From an uncultured Eubacteriales bacterium (GTDB lineage: Bacteria; Bacillota; Clostridia; Oscillospirales; CAG-272), in the NCBI GenBank assembly GCA_934378145.1, contig CAKXXW010000001.1, forward strand, positions 1-64,000: a DNA stretch of 64,000 nucleotides. Direction: 5' to 3'. The translations under genes were made by a program, and so were the position numbers. Within the stretch, counting starts at the first letter, position 1; each line of letters begins with the position of its first letter. Below, piece by piece: positions 48,840 to 56,891 of the stretch. The notes beneath the pieces were generated by a model. It was given only the letters and a program-made list of their open reading frames with translations, was not told where the DNA came from and made no database searches.

Positions 48840-50753
48840 TTACCCTATTTTTTCGCTGTACTTCTGAGAAATGTACCCGACCTCACCGTCGATCATAACC
48901 TTGTACCATTTGACCCCGTCATATTCGACCGTACCGATGCAGTTGAGAACAGTTCCGGCTTCCACCGCGGTCATAAACGTCTCATCGCAGATATACGGCA
49001 ACGATCTGACATTGAGCGACGATGTTATGACAACACTGAAATCCGCCGCCTCCACATACGAGTCAATGTTTTTGCGAAGGTCTTCAAGGATCGCCGCAGT
49101 CCCTATCGGGGTATTTTCAAAGGCATCGGCAGCCACCGCAACGCCGTTTTTGTCGGCATAGGTGACGCTTTTCAGCGAGGTACATTCACTGAACGCCTGA
49201 TTCAGTATCTTATTTACATTCGCGGGGATCTCTATCGACTCAAGCGAGCCGCAGAATCTGAATGCGCCCTTACCGATAGAATCTATGCCGATACCGAGGT
49301 CGACGCTGACAAGTTTTTTACATTTATAGAAAGCATATTCGGGCAGTGACGAAAGGCTCGCCGGCAGCTTCACGGCCTTTAGCGACAGGCATCCATTAAA
49401 GCAATCGTTTCCTATCGATTTAAGCCCCTCGGGAAGAGTGATCGCAGTCAGCGCCTCACACTCCGAAAAAGCATATTCACCGATACTCACGATGCTGTCG
49501 GGCATATCAAACGATTCGAGCGACCGGCATCCGTAAAACGCCGACTCTCCGATCTCAGTGAGCTTACCGAAGGTGACCTTTTTAAGTGAAACACAATTTG
49601 CGAATGTCGAATTTTCTATCACCGTGATATTCTTCGGGATCGCGATCCCGGTAAGGCTCTCGCAACGGGCGAAAGCACTCTCGCCGATCTCGGTCACCGT
49701 TTCGGGAATGGTTATCGTTGTCAGCGCCGTGCAGCCGAGGAATGCGCAAGTACCGATACGGGCCGTATTTTTTGCAAGGGTGATACTTTTAAGCCCTTCA
49801 CACTCTATAAACATACCGGTGGAGACCTCGGTAAGTCCGTCGGGAAGCGTCACCGACTCAAGTACGGTACAGCAAGAGAATGCCGAATATCCGACCTCTG
49901 TCAGTCCCGCGGGAAGAGTGATCGACTTCATGGACGCACAGCCGTAAAACGCCGAATCGCCTATGCTCACGACCCCGTTCCCGAGTTCGAGCTTTTCGAG
50001 TTTGGCACAGCAGTTGAAAGCATAGTTCCCTATTTTCTTCACCGAATCGGGAAGTGTGACCGAGGTAAGCCCAAGTGTTCCCTCCTCGTCTGAAAAAGCC
50101 TTGTCTCCGATCGAGCTTACGGTGGATCCCTTTATGTTATCGGGTACGGTTATGTTCTTTGACCCTCCGGTATATCCCGTGATCTCAAGGGTGCCGTCGT
50201 CGAGTTTGCGGCTCGTGAAGCAGACCGCATTTACCTTGCAGGTCGAGGTCTTTCCGTCCCTTGCTCTCGCGGTGATGACGGCGCTGCCCTCCGACTGCGC
50301 GATTAGAATCCCGTCCTGCGTGACCTGTATCACCGACGGATCGGATGAACTCCAGCCTGCCCTCCTGTCCGATGTGAGAAGATAGATGCTGTCGACAGGC
50401 ATATTAAGCTCGGTGCAATTCAGCTCCGGCTCCTTATTTGATGCATCGGGTTCCTCTATCCCGACATATCCGGCGCGGACCTCTCTGCCGTCGGTCAGCT
50501 TTACTATAAGGAAGCCCTCGGCATCGACCGTAACGGTGCTTACACTGATACCGTTGTAACCGTTCTGACCGTCCTTTCCGTCGGCGCCCGCCGCACCGCG
50601 AAGAGTCTCGAGCCATTCAGCCTCGCTCCCCGTATATCCGTACTTCACGGCGATGTCGTACGCCGAATCGCCCTTCACCGGCTCGGTCGTTTCGCAAGAT
50701 GTAAGCAAGAATACCGCGAGCAGCACCGCAAACAATGCACTTATCCTTTTCAT
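48840..50753 (-). CDS. Leucine-rich-repeat (LRR_5/BspA-like) surface lipoprotein with Big and SH3 domains
   Basis: A 637-residue exported lipoprotein (MKRISALFAVLLAVFLLTSC, lipobox LTSC). A short YGYTGSEAEWLETLRGA segment with a small collagen-like GADGKDGQNGYNG follows. Near residues 125-185 there is a Big2-like Ig domain (SSDPSVIQVTQDGILIAQSE). Residues about 210-550 contain a run of BspA-type leucine-rich repeats with the recurring IGDSAFYGCASMKSITLPAGL pattern, one about every 23 residues, and the last 60 residues resemble a bacterial SH3 domain (SLNVRSLP...WYKVMIDGEVGYIS). The role may be adhesion or cell-wall binding in the gut. The ATG at 50753 follows a GGGGG site; longer in-frame starts have none. 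Confidence 0.88.
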   Translation of the reverse strand: MKRISALFAVLLAVFLLTSCETTEPVKGDSAYDIAVKYGYTGSEAEWLETLRGAAGADGKDGQNGYNGISVSTVTVDAEGFLIVKLTDGREVRAGYVGIEEPDASNKEPELNCTELNMPVDSIYLLTSDRRAGWSSSDPSVIQVTQDGILIAQSEGSAVITARARDGKTSTCKVNAVCFTSRKLDDGTLEITGYTGGSKNITVPDNIKGSTVSSIGDKAFSDEEGTLGLTSVTLPDSVKKIGNYAFNCCAKLEKLELGNGVVSIGDSAFYGCASMKSITLPAGLTEVGYSAFSCCTVLESVTLPDGLTEVSTGMFIECEGLKSITLAKNTARIGTCAFLGCTALTTITIPETVTEIGESAFARCESLTGIAIPKNITVIENSTFANCVSLKKVTFGKLTEIGESAFYGCRSLESFDMPDSIVSIGEYAFSECEALTAITLPEGLKSIGNDCFNGCLSLKAVKLPASLSSLPEYAFYKCKKLVSVDLGIGIDSIGKGAFRFCGSLESIEIPANVNKILNQAFSECTSLKSVTYADKNGVAVAADAFENTPIGTAAILEDLRKNIDSYVEAADFSVVITSSLNVRSLPYICDETFMTAVEAGTVLNCIGTVEYDGVKWYKVMIDGEVGYISQKYSEKIG

Positions 50754-50786
50754 TTTCCGTCCCCCAAAATAATTTTTTGTACCTTT

Positions 50787-50815
50787 ATTATACCATCCGG
50801 GGAAAGTATTGTAAA
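50787..50815 (-). promoter_or_regulatory. Promoter of the leucine-rich-repeat lipoprotein gene
   Basis: On the minus strand -35 TTTACA at 50815-50810 and -10 TATAAT at 50792-50787 with a 17-bp spacer ending in ATGG. Confidence 0.78.
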
Positions 50816-50844
50816 TACGCAAAAAAACTTTTTTGCAAAATTCC

Positions 50845-50873
50845 TTGACAAAAATGCGGGAAAGTGATATAAT
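50845..50873 (+). promoter_or_regulatory. Promoter of the riboswitch-ATPase transcript
   Basis: -35 TTGACA at 50845-50850, -10 TATAAT at 50868-50873, 17-bp spacer ending in AGTGA. Confidence 0.88.
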
Positions 50874-50880
50874 ACTTTTC

Positions 50881-51011
50881 GTCAAAGGGGAGTAGCTGAT
50901 GTCGCAAGACATTCCGGTTTCCGCCATCCCGGATCTTTGATCCCGGTCACCGGTCCTTAATTCGGATAGCAAGACTTTTGCAATCGTGCGATTGCAGGAG
51001 TCTTATTTTTT
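50881..51011 (+). ncRNA. yybP-ykoY (Mn2+) riboswitch with terminator expression platform
   Basis: The leader between the promoter and the P-type ATPase carries the conserved yybP-ykoY elements: AAAGGGGAGTAGCT at 50884-50897 near the 5' end and ATAGCAAGACTTTTG near 50967 at the 3' end, which are the two sides of the metal pocket, with two hairpin arms between. The 3' strand of the aptamer overlaps the 5' arm of an intrinsic terminator: AAGACT and TGCAATC pair with GATTGCA and AGTCTT (50971-51004) before a T-run. Mn2+ binding should stabilise the aptamer, stop the terminator forming and turn the ATPase on. The motif match is by eye. Confidence 0.87.
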
Positions 51012-51036
51012 TATACTTAAAGGAAGGTCTGAAGAA

Positions 51037-53709
51037 ATGAAATTTTACCTTGAAGAGAAGTCGGATGTCCTCTCGGAACTTAACGCCTCCGAAGACGGTC
51101 TGACCTCCGCCGAAGCCGAAGCAAGGCTCGGCAAGCACGGCAAGAACAAGCTCGCCGAGGGCAAGAAAACGCCTCTCATCATGCGTTTTCTGAAGCAGGT
51201 AGCCGATCCCATGATAATCATCCTGCTCGTTGCCGCCGGCATCTCCGCCGTTATATCCGCCGTCAACCACGAAGCACCGACAGATGTTTTCATCATTCTC
51301 TTCGTCGTTATCCTCAATGCCATACTCGGCGTGATCCAGGAATCGAAAGCCGAAAAAGCCATCGACGCGCTGAAAGAAATGACCGCCGCGACCTCTAAAG
51401 TGTTGCGCGACGGAAAGCAGATCCTTGTCAAAAGCGAAGACCTCACCGTCGGCGACATAATAATCCTTGAAGCCGGCGACGCAGTCCCCGCCGATGCAAG
51501 AATTATCGAATCAAATTCGCTCAAATGTGAGGAAGCCGCGCTCACCGGCGAATCGGTGCCTGTTGACAAGCACACCGATGCAGTCAAGGCGGGTGAGAAC
51601 GGCGATGTGCCGCTCGGCGACCGCTCGAATATGGTCTATATGGGCAGCACGGTCGTTTACGGACGCGCGAAAGCCGTCGTCTGTGCTGTCGGTATGGACA
51701 CCGAGATGGGTAAGATAGCCACGGCTCTCACCGAGGTCGTTGAGGAAAAGACTCCTCTTCAGCAGAAGCTCGCCCAGCTCTCGAAGATCCTTACATTTAT
51801 AGTCATAGGCATCAGCGTCGTGATATTTGCCGTAGGCGCCATCCGCGGTTCTATACAGGGACACGGCTTTGATTTTGAAAATGTTATACTTCCCTCCTTC
51901 ATGGTCGCGGTCAGCCTTGCCGTTGCCGCGATACCCGAGGGACTTGCCGCGGTCGTTACTATCGTTCTCTCTATCGGAGTTACGAAGATGTCAAAACGCG
52001 CGGCTGTCATAAGAAAGCTCACGGCAGTTGAGACTCTCGGCTGCACGCAGGTCATCTGCTCCGACAAGACAGGTACCCTTACCCAGAACAAGATGACGGT
52101 CATCGAGTATTTCTCGGCTGACAAAAACCTTCTCGCGACAGCAATGACTCTCTGCAATGATGCCGCGCCCGGAGAGGACGGAAACGCCGTAGGCGAACCT
52201 ACCGAATGTGCGCTCGTCGACTTTGCCACGAAAAACGAGGTCAGAAAACCCGAGCTGCTGAATTCTCAGCCGAGAGTCGGAGAGATACCCTTCGATTCCA
52301 TGCGCAAGATGATGACAACGGTACACAGGAGCGAAAACGGCTTCGTTCAGTACACAAAGGGCGCGCCCGATGAACTTCTCCGCCGCTGCTCGATGATCCT
52401 CACCGAAAACGGTGTGAAAGAGCTTACCGATGCCGACCGCAAGGAGATCCTCGGGCAGAACAAGGCTATGGCTGACAAGGCGTTGCGTGTGCTTGCTGCG
52501 GCTTACAGACCTCTTGACGCGGAACCCGCAAAAGATCACTACACATCCGATATACTTGAGGATAACCTTATCTTCGTCGGACTCTGCGGCATGATCGACC
52601 CCGTCCGCCCCGAGGTCATCGGAGCTATCAAGGAATGCCGCGGTGCCGGCATCCGCCCGATAATGATAACCGGCGACCACAAGGACACCGCTGTGGCGAT
52701 CGCCATGGAGCTTGGCATAATAAAGAGCGCCGACGAGGCGATCACGGGTGCCGAGCTTGACGAATTCTCGGACGAAGAGCTTGAAAAGAAGATCGGAAAG
52801 TATTCCGTCTATGCCCGTGTTCAGCCCGAACACAAGGTAAGGATCGTCAAGGCATGGAAGAAGAAAGGCATGATAACCGCCATGACGGGCGACGGAGTCA
52901 ACGACGCGCCCTCGATAAAGGCTGCCGACATAGGCGTCGGAATGGGCATCACCGGAACCGATGTCACGAAGAATGTTGCCGATATGGTCCTTGGCGACGA
53001 CAACTTTGCCACGATAGTTTATGCCGTCGAAGAGGGCAGAATGATATACAGCAACATAAGAAAAGCTATTCAATTCCTTCTCTCGTCGAATATGAGTGAG
53101 GTCATCACGATCTTCACGGCGACGATGATGGGCTTTACGATACTTGAGGCTCCCCACCTGCTCTGGATCAACCTCATCACCGACTGCTTCCCCGCTCTCG
53201 CCCTCGGCGTAGAACCCGCCGAGAAGGACATAATGAATCAGCCTCCGCGTTCAAGCAAAGACGGCATCTTCTCGGGCGGTCTCGGCTTCGATATGGTCTA
53301 CCAGGGTCTCCTTGTTTCGATCCTCACGCTCGTTGCGTACTTCCTCGGCTCGGGTCCGCTCTTTGACCCCAACTGCGGCACGGCGCAAATGCAGGGCATG
53401 ACTATGGCTTTCCTCACGATGTCAATGGCAGAGATCTTCCACTCCTTCAATATGCGTTCGCAGCGCGGCTCGATCTTCTCTCTCCGCTCGCATAACAAGT
53501 TCCTTTACGCCGGCATGATAGCCTCGCTCGTTCTGACCGCGGTGGTCATAGAAGTTCCCCCGATCGCAAACCTCTTCGGCTTTGCAAACATAGATTGGGT
53601 AGAATACCTTGTGGCTATGGGGCTTGCGATCTCGGTCATTCCGATAGTCGAGCTTGTAAAGCTAATTCAGAGAAGCATCGCAAAAAAGAAAGCCTCAAAA
53701 AATCAGTAA
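51037..53709 (+). CDS. P-type ATPase of the SERCA/SPCA type, likely Mn2+ (or Ca2+) exporter
   Basis: An 890-residue P2A-type cation pump. It has the actuator motif ALTGESVPV near 170, the phosphorylation site SDKTGTLTQNKMTV near 345, GDGVNDAPSIK near 620, and about ten membrane helices. The ion-site segments are AAIPEGLAAVVT in M4, SSNMSEVITIF in M5 and NLITDCFPALALG in M6, as in calcium-type pumps. The upstream Mn2+ riboswitch suggests that the physiological task is manganese efflux, as for other ATPases under yybP-ykoY control (inference). An AAAGGAAGG site precedes the ATG at 51037. A different PMCA-type ATPase is encoded at 32.8 kb. Confidence 0.92.
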   Translation: MKFYLEEKSDVLSELNASEDGLTSAEAEARLGKHGKNKLAEGKKTPLIMRFLKQVADPMIIILLVAAGISAVISAVNHEAPTDVFIILFVVILNAILGVIQESKAEKAIDALKEMTAATSKVLRDGKQILVKSEDLTVGDIIILEAGDAVPADARIIESNSLKCEEAALTGESVPVDKHTDAVKAGENGDVPLGDRSNMVYMGSTVVYGRAKAVVCAVGMDTEMGKIATALTEVVEEKTPLQQKLAQLSKILTFIVIGISVVIFAVGAIRGSIQGHGFDFENVILPSFMVAVSLAVAAIPEGLAAVVTIVLSIGVTKMSKRAAVIRKLTAVETLGCTQVICSDKTGTLTQNKMTVIEYFSADKNLLATAMTLCNDAAPGEDGNAVGEPTECALVDFATKNEVRKPELLNSQPRVGEIPFDSMRKMMTTVHRSENGFVQYTKGAPDELLRRCSMILTENGVKELTDADRKEILGQNKAMADKALRVLAAAYRPLDAEPAKDHYTSDILEDNLIFVGLCGMIDPVRPEVIGAIKECRGAGIRPIMITGDHKDTAVAIAMELGIIKSADEAITGAELDEFSDEELEKKIGKYSVYARVQPEHKVRIVKAWKKKGMITAMTGDGVNDAPSIKAADIGVGMGITGTDVTKNVADMVLGDDNFATIVYAVEEGRMIYSNIRKAIQFLLSSNMSEVITIFTATMMGFTILEAPHLLWINLITDCFPALALGVEPAEKDIMNQPPRSSKDGIFSGGLGFDMVYQGLLVSILTLVAYFLGSGPLFDPNCGTAQMQGMTMAFLTMSMAEIFHSFNMRSQRGSIFSLRSHNKFLYAGMIASLVLTAVVIEVPPIANLFGFANIDWVEYLVAMGLAISVIPIVELVKLIQRSIAKKKASKNQ

Positions 53710-53714
53710 CATAC

Positions 53715-53757
53715 AAAAAACACCGGCGCCCGCCAAAGCGGGCGCCGGTAATTTTTA
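53715..53757. terminator. Terminator shared by the P-type ATPase and rnc
   Basis: ACCGGCGCCCGC pairs with GCGGGCGCCGGT around CAAA (12-bp stem), T-run on the plus strand and a weaker T-run on the minus strand. Confidence 0.93.
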
Positions 53758-53763
53758 TGCTTA

Positions 53764-54483
53764 TTATATGTTCCCGAAAAGTGTGAGCGCTTCCTTCGCC
53801 GCCATCTGCTCGGCTTCGCGCTTGGTCTTGCCCTCACCTCTGCCGATGATGTTGCTTCCCATACGCGCCTCAGCCTCAAAGATCTTGCAGTGATCGGGGC
53901 CTTTCTCATTCACTATGACATACTCAAGCTCCGCCGAGCTGTCCTGCTGAATGAACTGCTGGAGCTGGGTCTTGAAGTCGTGTCCCCTCCCCGCCTTCTC
54001 GGTCCTTCCGACCTCGGCTTCAAGGAAGGGCATCAGGAACTTTGACACCTCCGCCTTGCCGTTCTCCCCCGAGTCAAGATAAACGGCGGCAAGGACGGCT
54101 TCAAACGCATCCGAGAGGATCGACTTGCTCTTACGGCCGCCGTTCTTCTCTTCTCCGACACCGAGCAGGAGGTAGTCCCCAAGCCCTATCTCAAGCGCAT
54201 AGCCGGCAAGCGCGCGCTCGCAGACTATCTCGGCGCGCAGCTTCGTAAGGTCGCCCTCGTCACGGTCGCGGAAACTCTCGAAAAGGTATTCGCTCGCGAT
54301 TATCGAAAGCACCGAGTCCCCGAGAAACTCAAGCCTTTCGTTACAGCGGCAGAAATTGTGCTTTATCCTCTGCTCGTGGGAATACGACGAATGTGTCAGC
54401 GCGGTGCGGATAAGCTCCGCGTCTCTGAATTTATGACCGAGCCTTTCTTCAAGCCCGGAGACCTTTTTCGGTAACTGATTCAT
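53764..54483 (-). CDS. rnc: Ribonuclease III
   Basis: Double-strand-specific endoribonuclease that processes rRNA and mRNA. The 239 residues contain the RNase III signature NERLEFLGDSVLSIIASEYL near 46 with the catalytic acidic residues, a second catalytic segment with DAFEAVLAAVYLD near 120, and a C-terminal double-stranded-RNA-binding domain (TQLQQFIQ to KTKREAEQMAAKEAL). I use the ATG at 54483 (GAGG 10 bases upstream). It follows the plsX stop by one base. The usual acpP gene between plsX and rnc is absent here. Confidence 0.95.
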   Translation of the reverse strand: MNQLPKKVSGLEERLGHKFRDAELIRTALTHSSYSHEQRIKHNFCRCNERLEFLGDSVLSIIASEYLFESFRDRDEGDLTKLRAEIVCERALAGYALEIGLGDYLLLGVGEEKNGGRKSKSILSDAFEAVLAAVYLDSGENGKAEVSKFLMPFLEAEVGRTEKAGRGHDFKTQLQQFIQQDSSAELEYVIVNEKGPDHCKIFEAEARMGSNIIGRGEGKTKREAEQMAAKEALTLFGNI

Positions 54484-54484
54484 A

Positions 54485-55531
54485 TTATTTCGCCTCACCG
54501 TCTTTTTCATGCTTTGCGGCTCGCTCTTCAAGTATCTTTCTTTCAAAGCCCTCGGCCTCGTGCGCAATATCGTAGGTCACGCCGGTATCTACAACGGCTA
54601 TCGCCTGCCGTATCGCATTTTTGAATGCCTTCGCGTTCGACGAGCCGTGAGCCTTTATGACAGGCTTCGAAATGCCGAGGATAGGCGCGCCGCCGTGTTC
54701 GGTGCTGTCATACCTGTGTTTAAGCTCGCGCACGCTCTTTCGAACGAGCAACGCCGAGAGCTTAGAGACATTTGAGGAAAGGAAGAGCGATTTAAGCTCG
54801 CCGATCATCAGCTTTCCCATGCCCTCTATCGACTTAAGCAGGATATTTCCCGAAAAGCCGTCGGTCACGACTACATCGCAGACATTGAAGGCGAGCTGAT
54901 TCGCCTCGACATTTCCGATGAAATTGATGCTTTTGTTTTCCGAGAGACGCTTGTATGCCGCAAGCTGAAGCTCTGTCCCCTTACATTCCTCGCTTCCGTT
55001 GTTGAGGAGTCCGACGCGGGGCTTTATCACACCGTAGCAGTTTCGCATATAGGCGCTTCCCATTACGGCGAACTGATCAAGGTTTTCATCGGTGACATTT
55101 ATATTTGCGCCCGAATCAAGAAGCAGCACCGGTGGCGTGAACGGCAGTATCGCGCCGATTGCGGCACGCTTCACCGCCCGTATCCTGCGCACGATGAGCG
55201 AGGCTCCGGTAAACAGCGCACCCGAATTTCCGGCGCTGACCACGGCGTCGCCCTTCCCCTCAGCAAGCAGTCTGAGTGCAACAGCCATAGAGGAATTGCT
55301 TTTTGAGCGTACGACACAAAGCGGATCGTCCTCCATCGTGATCGAGACATCGGTGTTCACTATCTCGAACCGGCGAAGGTCAAACCCGTTTTCGACGGCA
55401 ATATTCTTTATCCTCTCGGCATCGCCGACAAGGATAAAGCTCGCGTTGTACTCTTTGGATGCGGCGATCGTACCCTTGATTATCTCAAGCGGCGCGTTGT
55501 CGCCCCCCATTGCATCTACGATAATTCTCAT
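54485..55531 (-). CDS. plsX: Phosphate acyltransferase PlsX
   Basis: Converts acyl-ACP to acyl-phosphate, the substrate for PlsY. The 348-residue protein has IIVDAMGGDNAPLEIIKG at the start, MEDDPLCVVRSK near 71, SAGNSGALF near 100, LLDSGANINV near 135 and DGFSGNILLKSIEGMG near 224, all typical. It lies between trmFO and rnc; acpP, which often follows it, is not here, and plsY is at 29 kb. Confidence 0.95.
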   Translation of the reverse strand: MRIIVDAMGGDNAPLEIIKGTIAASKEYNASFILVGDAERIKNIAVENGFDLRRFEIVNTDVSITMEDDPLCVVRSKSNSSMAVALRLLAEGKGDAVVSAGNSGALFTGASLIVRRIRAVKRAAIGAILPFTPPVLLLDSGANINVTDENLDQFAVMGSAYMRNCYGVIKPRVGLLNNGSEECKGTELQLAAYKRLSENKSINFIGNVEANQLAFNVCDVVVTDGFSGNILLKSIEGMGKLMIGELKSLFLSSNVSKLSALLVRKSVRELKHRYDSTEHGGAPILGISKPVIKAHGSSNAKAFKNAIRQAIAVVDTGVTYDIAHEAEGFERKILEERAAKHEKDGEAK

Positions 55532-55562
55532 TTACTGTATCTTATGGTCCGTTTTTACTGAT

Positions 55563-56891
55563 TTATTCGGGAAGAGCCGAAAGAGCCTCAAGCGCTCTCG
55601 CGGCGATCGCCTCGTTCTTTGCGGTCTTTCCGCCCTTCACACGGTAGCCGAGCGGCTCGACAATGCCGAAATTGGCATTCATAGGCGTAAACCTTCCGAT
55701 GCCTCCGCCGCTGACATAAGCTGCCATGGCTCCGAGGACAGTCGTGCGGGGGAAGATCAGCTTTTCCTCTCCGAGAACGAGCCTTGCAGCGTTCGTTCCC
55801 GCGACAAGTCCAGATCCCGCAGATTCTATATAGCCCTCGACGCCCGTCATCTGTCCGGCAAAAAAGAGATTCTGCCTGTTCTTCACCGCGTAGGTCGCGT
55901 CAAGGAATCCGGGCGAGTCAAGGTAAGTATTTCTGTGCATCGTTCCGTAGCGCACAAACGAGGCATTCTCAAGCCCCGGAATAAGTCCGAAGACCCGCCT
56001 CTGCTCGGGATAGGTCAGATGCGTCTGAAATCCCACAAGGTTATACATAGTCCCCTCGTTGTTCTCCTTACGGAGCTGAACGACGGCATAAGGCTCGCTT
56101 CCCGTGCGCGGATCGGTGATGCCCACCGGCTTCAGAGGTCCGTAGCGGAGAGTGTCAAATCCCCGTCTTGCCATTATCTCGACCGGCATACAGCCCTCGA
56201 AGACCGTAAGCTCCTGTCCTGCGCTCTGCGCCTCGCGGTCAAAATCGTGAAGCTCGGCTTCCTTCGCCGAGACAAGCTCGGTGTAAAAGCGTTCGTATTC
56301 CTCTCTCGTCATCGGGCAGTTGATATAATCGGCGTCCCCCTTGCCGTAGCGGGAGGCGAAAAACGCCCTCTCCATATTGACCGAGGAAAACTCCACTATC
56401 GGAGCCGCTGCGTCGAAGAAATGAAGCCCGCGGCAACCGAGAGTGCCGATAAAATCGGTCATAGCCTCCGAAGAAAGCGGCCCCGTCGCAATGACCGTCA
56501 CCGTATCGGGATCAACGCTGCCACATTCAGCATTCACTATATCAAGGTTCGGACAGGTGCGCAGCTTTTCCGTAATATATTCCGAGAAAAGCTCGCGGTC
56601 AACGGCAAGCGCACCTCCGGCAGGAACGCGCGTCGCATCCGCAGCCTCCATTATGAGCGACGAACGGCGGCGCATCTCTTCCTTAAGAAGCCCCACGGCA
56701 TTTGATAGCGCCGCGGCTCGGAGAGAGTTTGAACAGACAAGCTCGGCGAATTTCTCCGAATGATGCGCCGGAGTATATTTCAGCGGCTTCATTTCGACAA
56801 GGGTCACAGAGACCCCGCGGCGAAGAGCCTGCCACGCGGCTTCACAGCCGGCAAGCCCCGCGCCGACAACGGTAATGCTCTTACTGTTCAT
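55563..56891 (-). CDS. trmFO: Methylenetetrahydrofolate--tRNA-(uracil-5-)-methyltransferase TrmFO
   Basis: FAD- and folate-dependent enzyme making m5U54 (ribothymidine) in tRNA, used by most Gram-positive bacteria instead of TrmA. The 442 residues start with the FAD-binding TVVGAGLAGCEAAW, followed by AELVCSNSLRA near 50, VNMERAFFASRYGKG near 185 and the C-terminal GVEGYIESAGSGLVAGTNAAR near 350. The start at 56891 lies within the last 11 bases of topA, so the two are coupled; the Shine-Dalgarno site is weak. The topA-trmFO order is common in Firmicutes. Confidence 0.95.
   Translation of the reverse strand: MNSKSITVVGAGLAGCEAAWQALRRGVSVTLVEMKPLKYTPAHHSEKFAELVCSNSLRAAALSNAVGLLKEEMRRRSSLIMEAADATRVPAGGALAVDRELFSEYITEKLRTCPNLDIVNAECGSVDPDTVTVIATGPLSSEAMTDFIGTLGCRGLHFFDAAAPIVEFSSVNMERAFFASRYGKGDADYINCPMTREEYERFYTELVSAKEAELHDFDREAQSAGQELTVFEGCMPVEIMARRGFDTLRYGPLKPVGITDPRTGSEPYAVVQLRKENNEGTMYNLVGFQTHLTYPEQRRVFGLIPGLENASFVRYGTMHRNTYLDSPGFLDATYAVKNRQNLFFAGQMTGVEGYIESAGSGLVAGTNAARLVLGEEKLIFPRTTVLGAMAAYVSGGGIGRFTPMNANFGIVEPLGYRVKGGKTAKNEAIAARALEALSALPE

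Noticed and set aside
48840..50753. Tandem repeat array or CRISPR in the leucine-rich-repeat gene
   Set aside because: The repetition is at protein level with varying codons; there are no identical direct repeats with spacers.
50947..51270. Minus-strand frame over the riboswitch and start of the P-type ATPase
   Set aside because: It overlaps the aptamer, the terminator and the gene start; not credible as a gene.
51991..53157. 388-codon frame opposite the P-type ATPase
   Set aside because: Antisense shadow of a certain gene.
55092..56705. 537-codon frame opposite plsX and trmFO
   Set aside because: It crosses two certain genes on the other strand and is rich in Arg and Ser, as expected for an antisense shadow.
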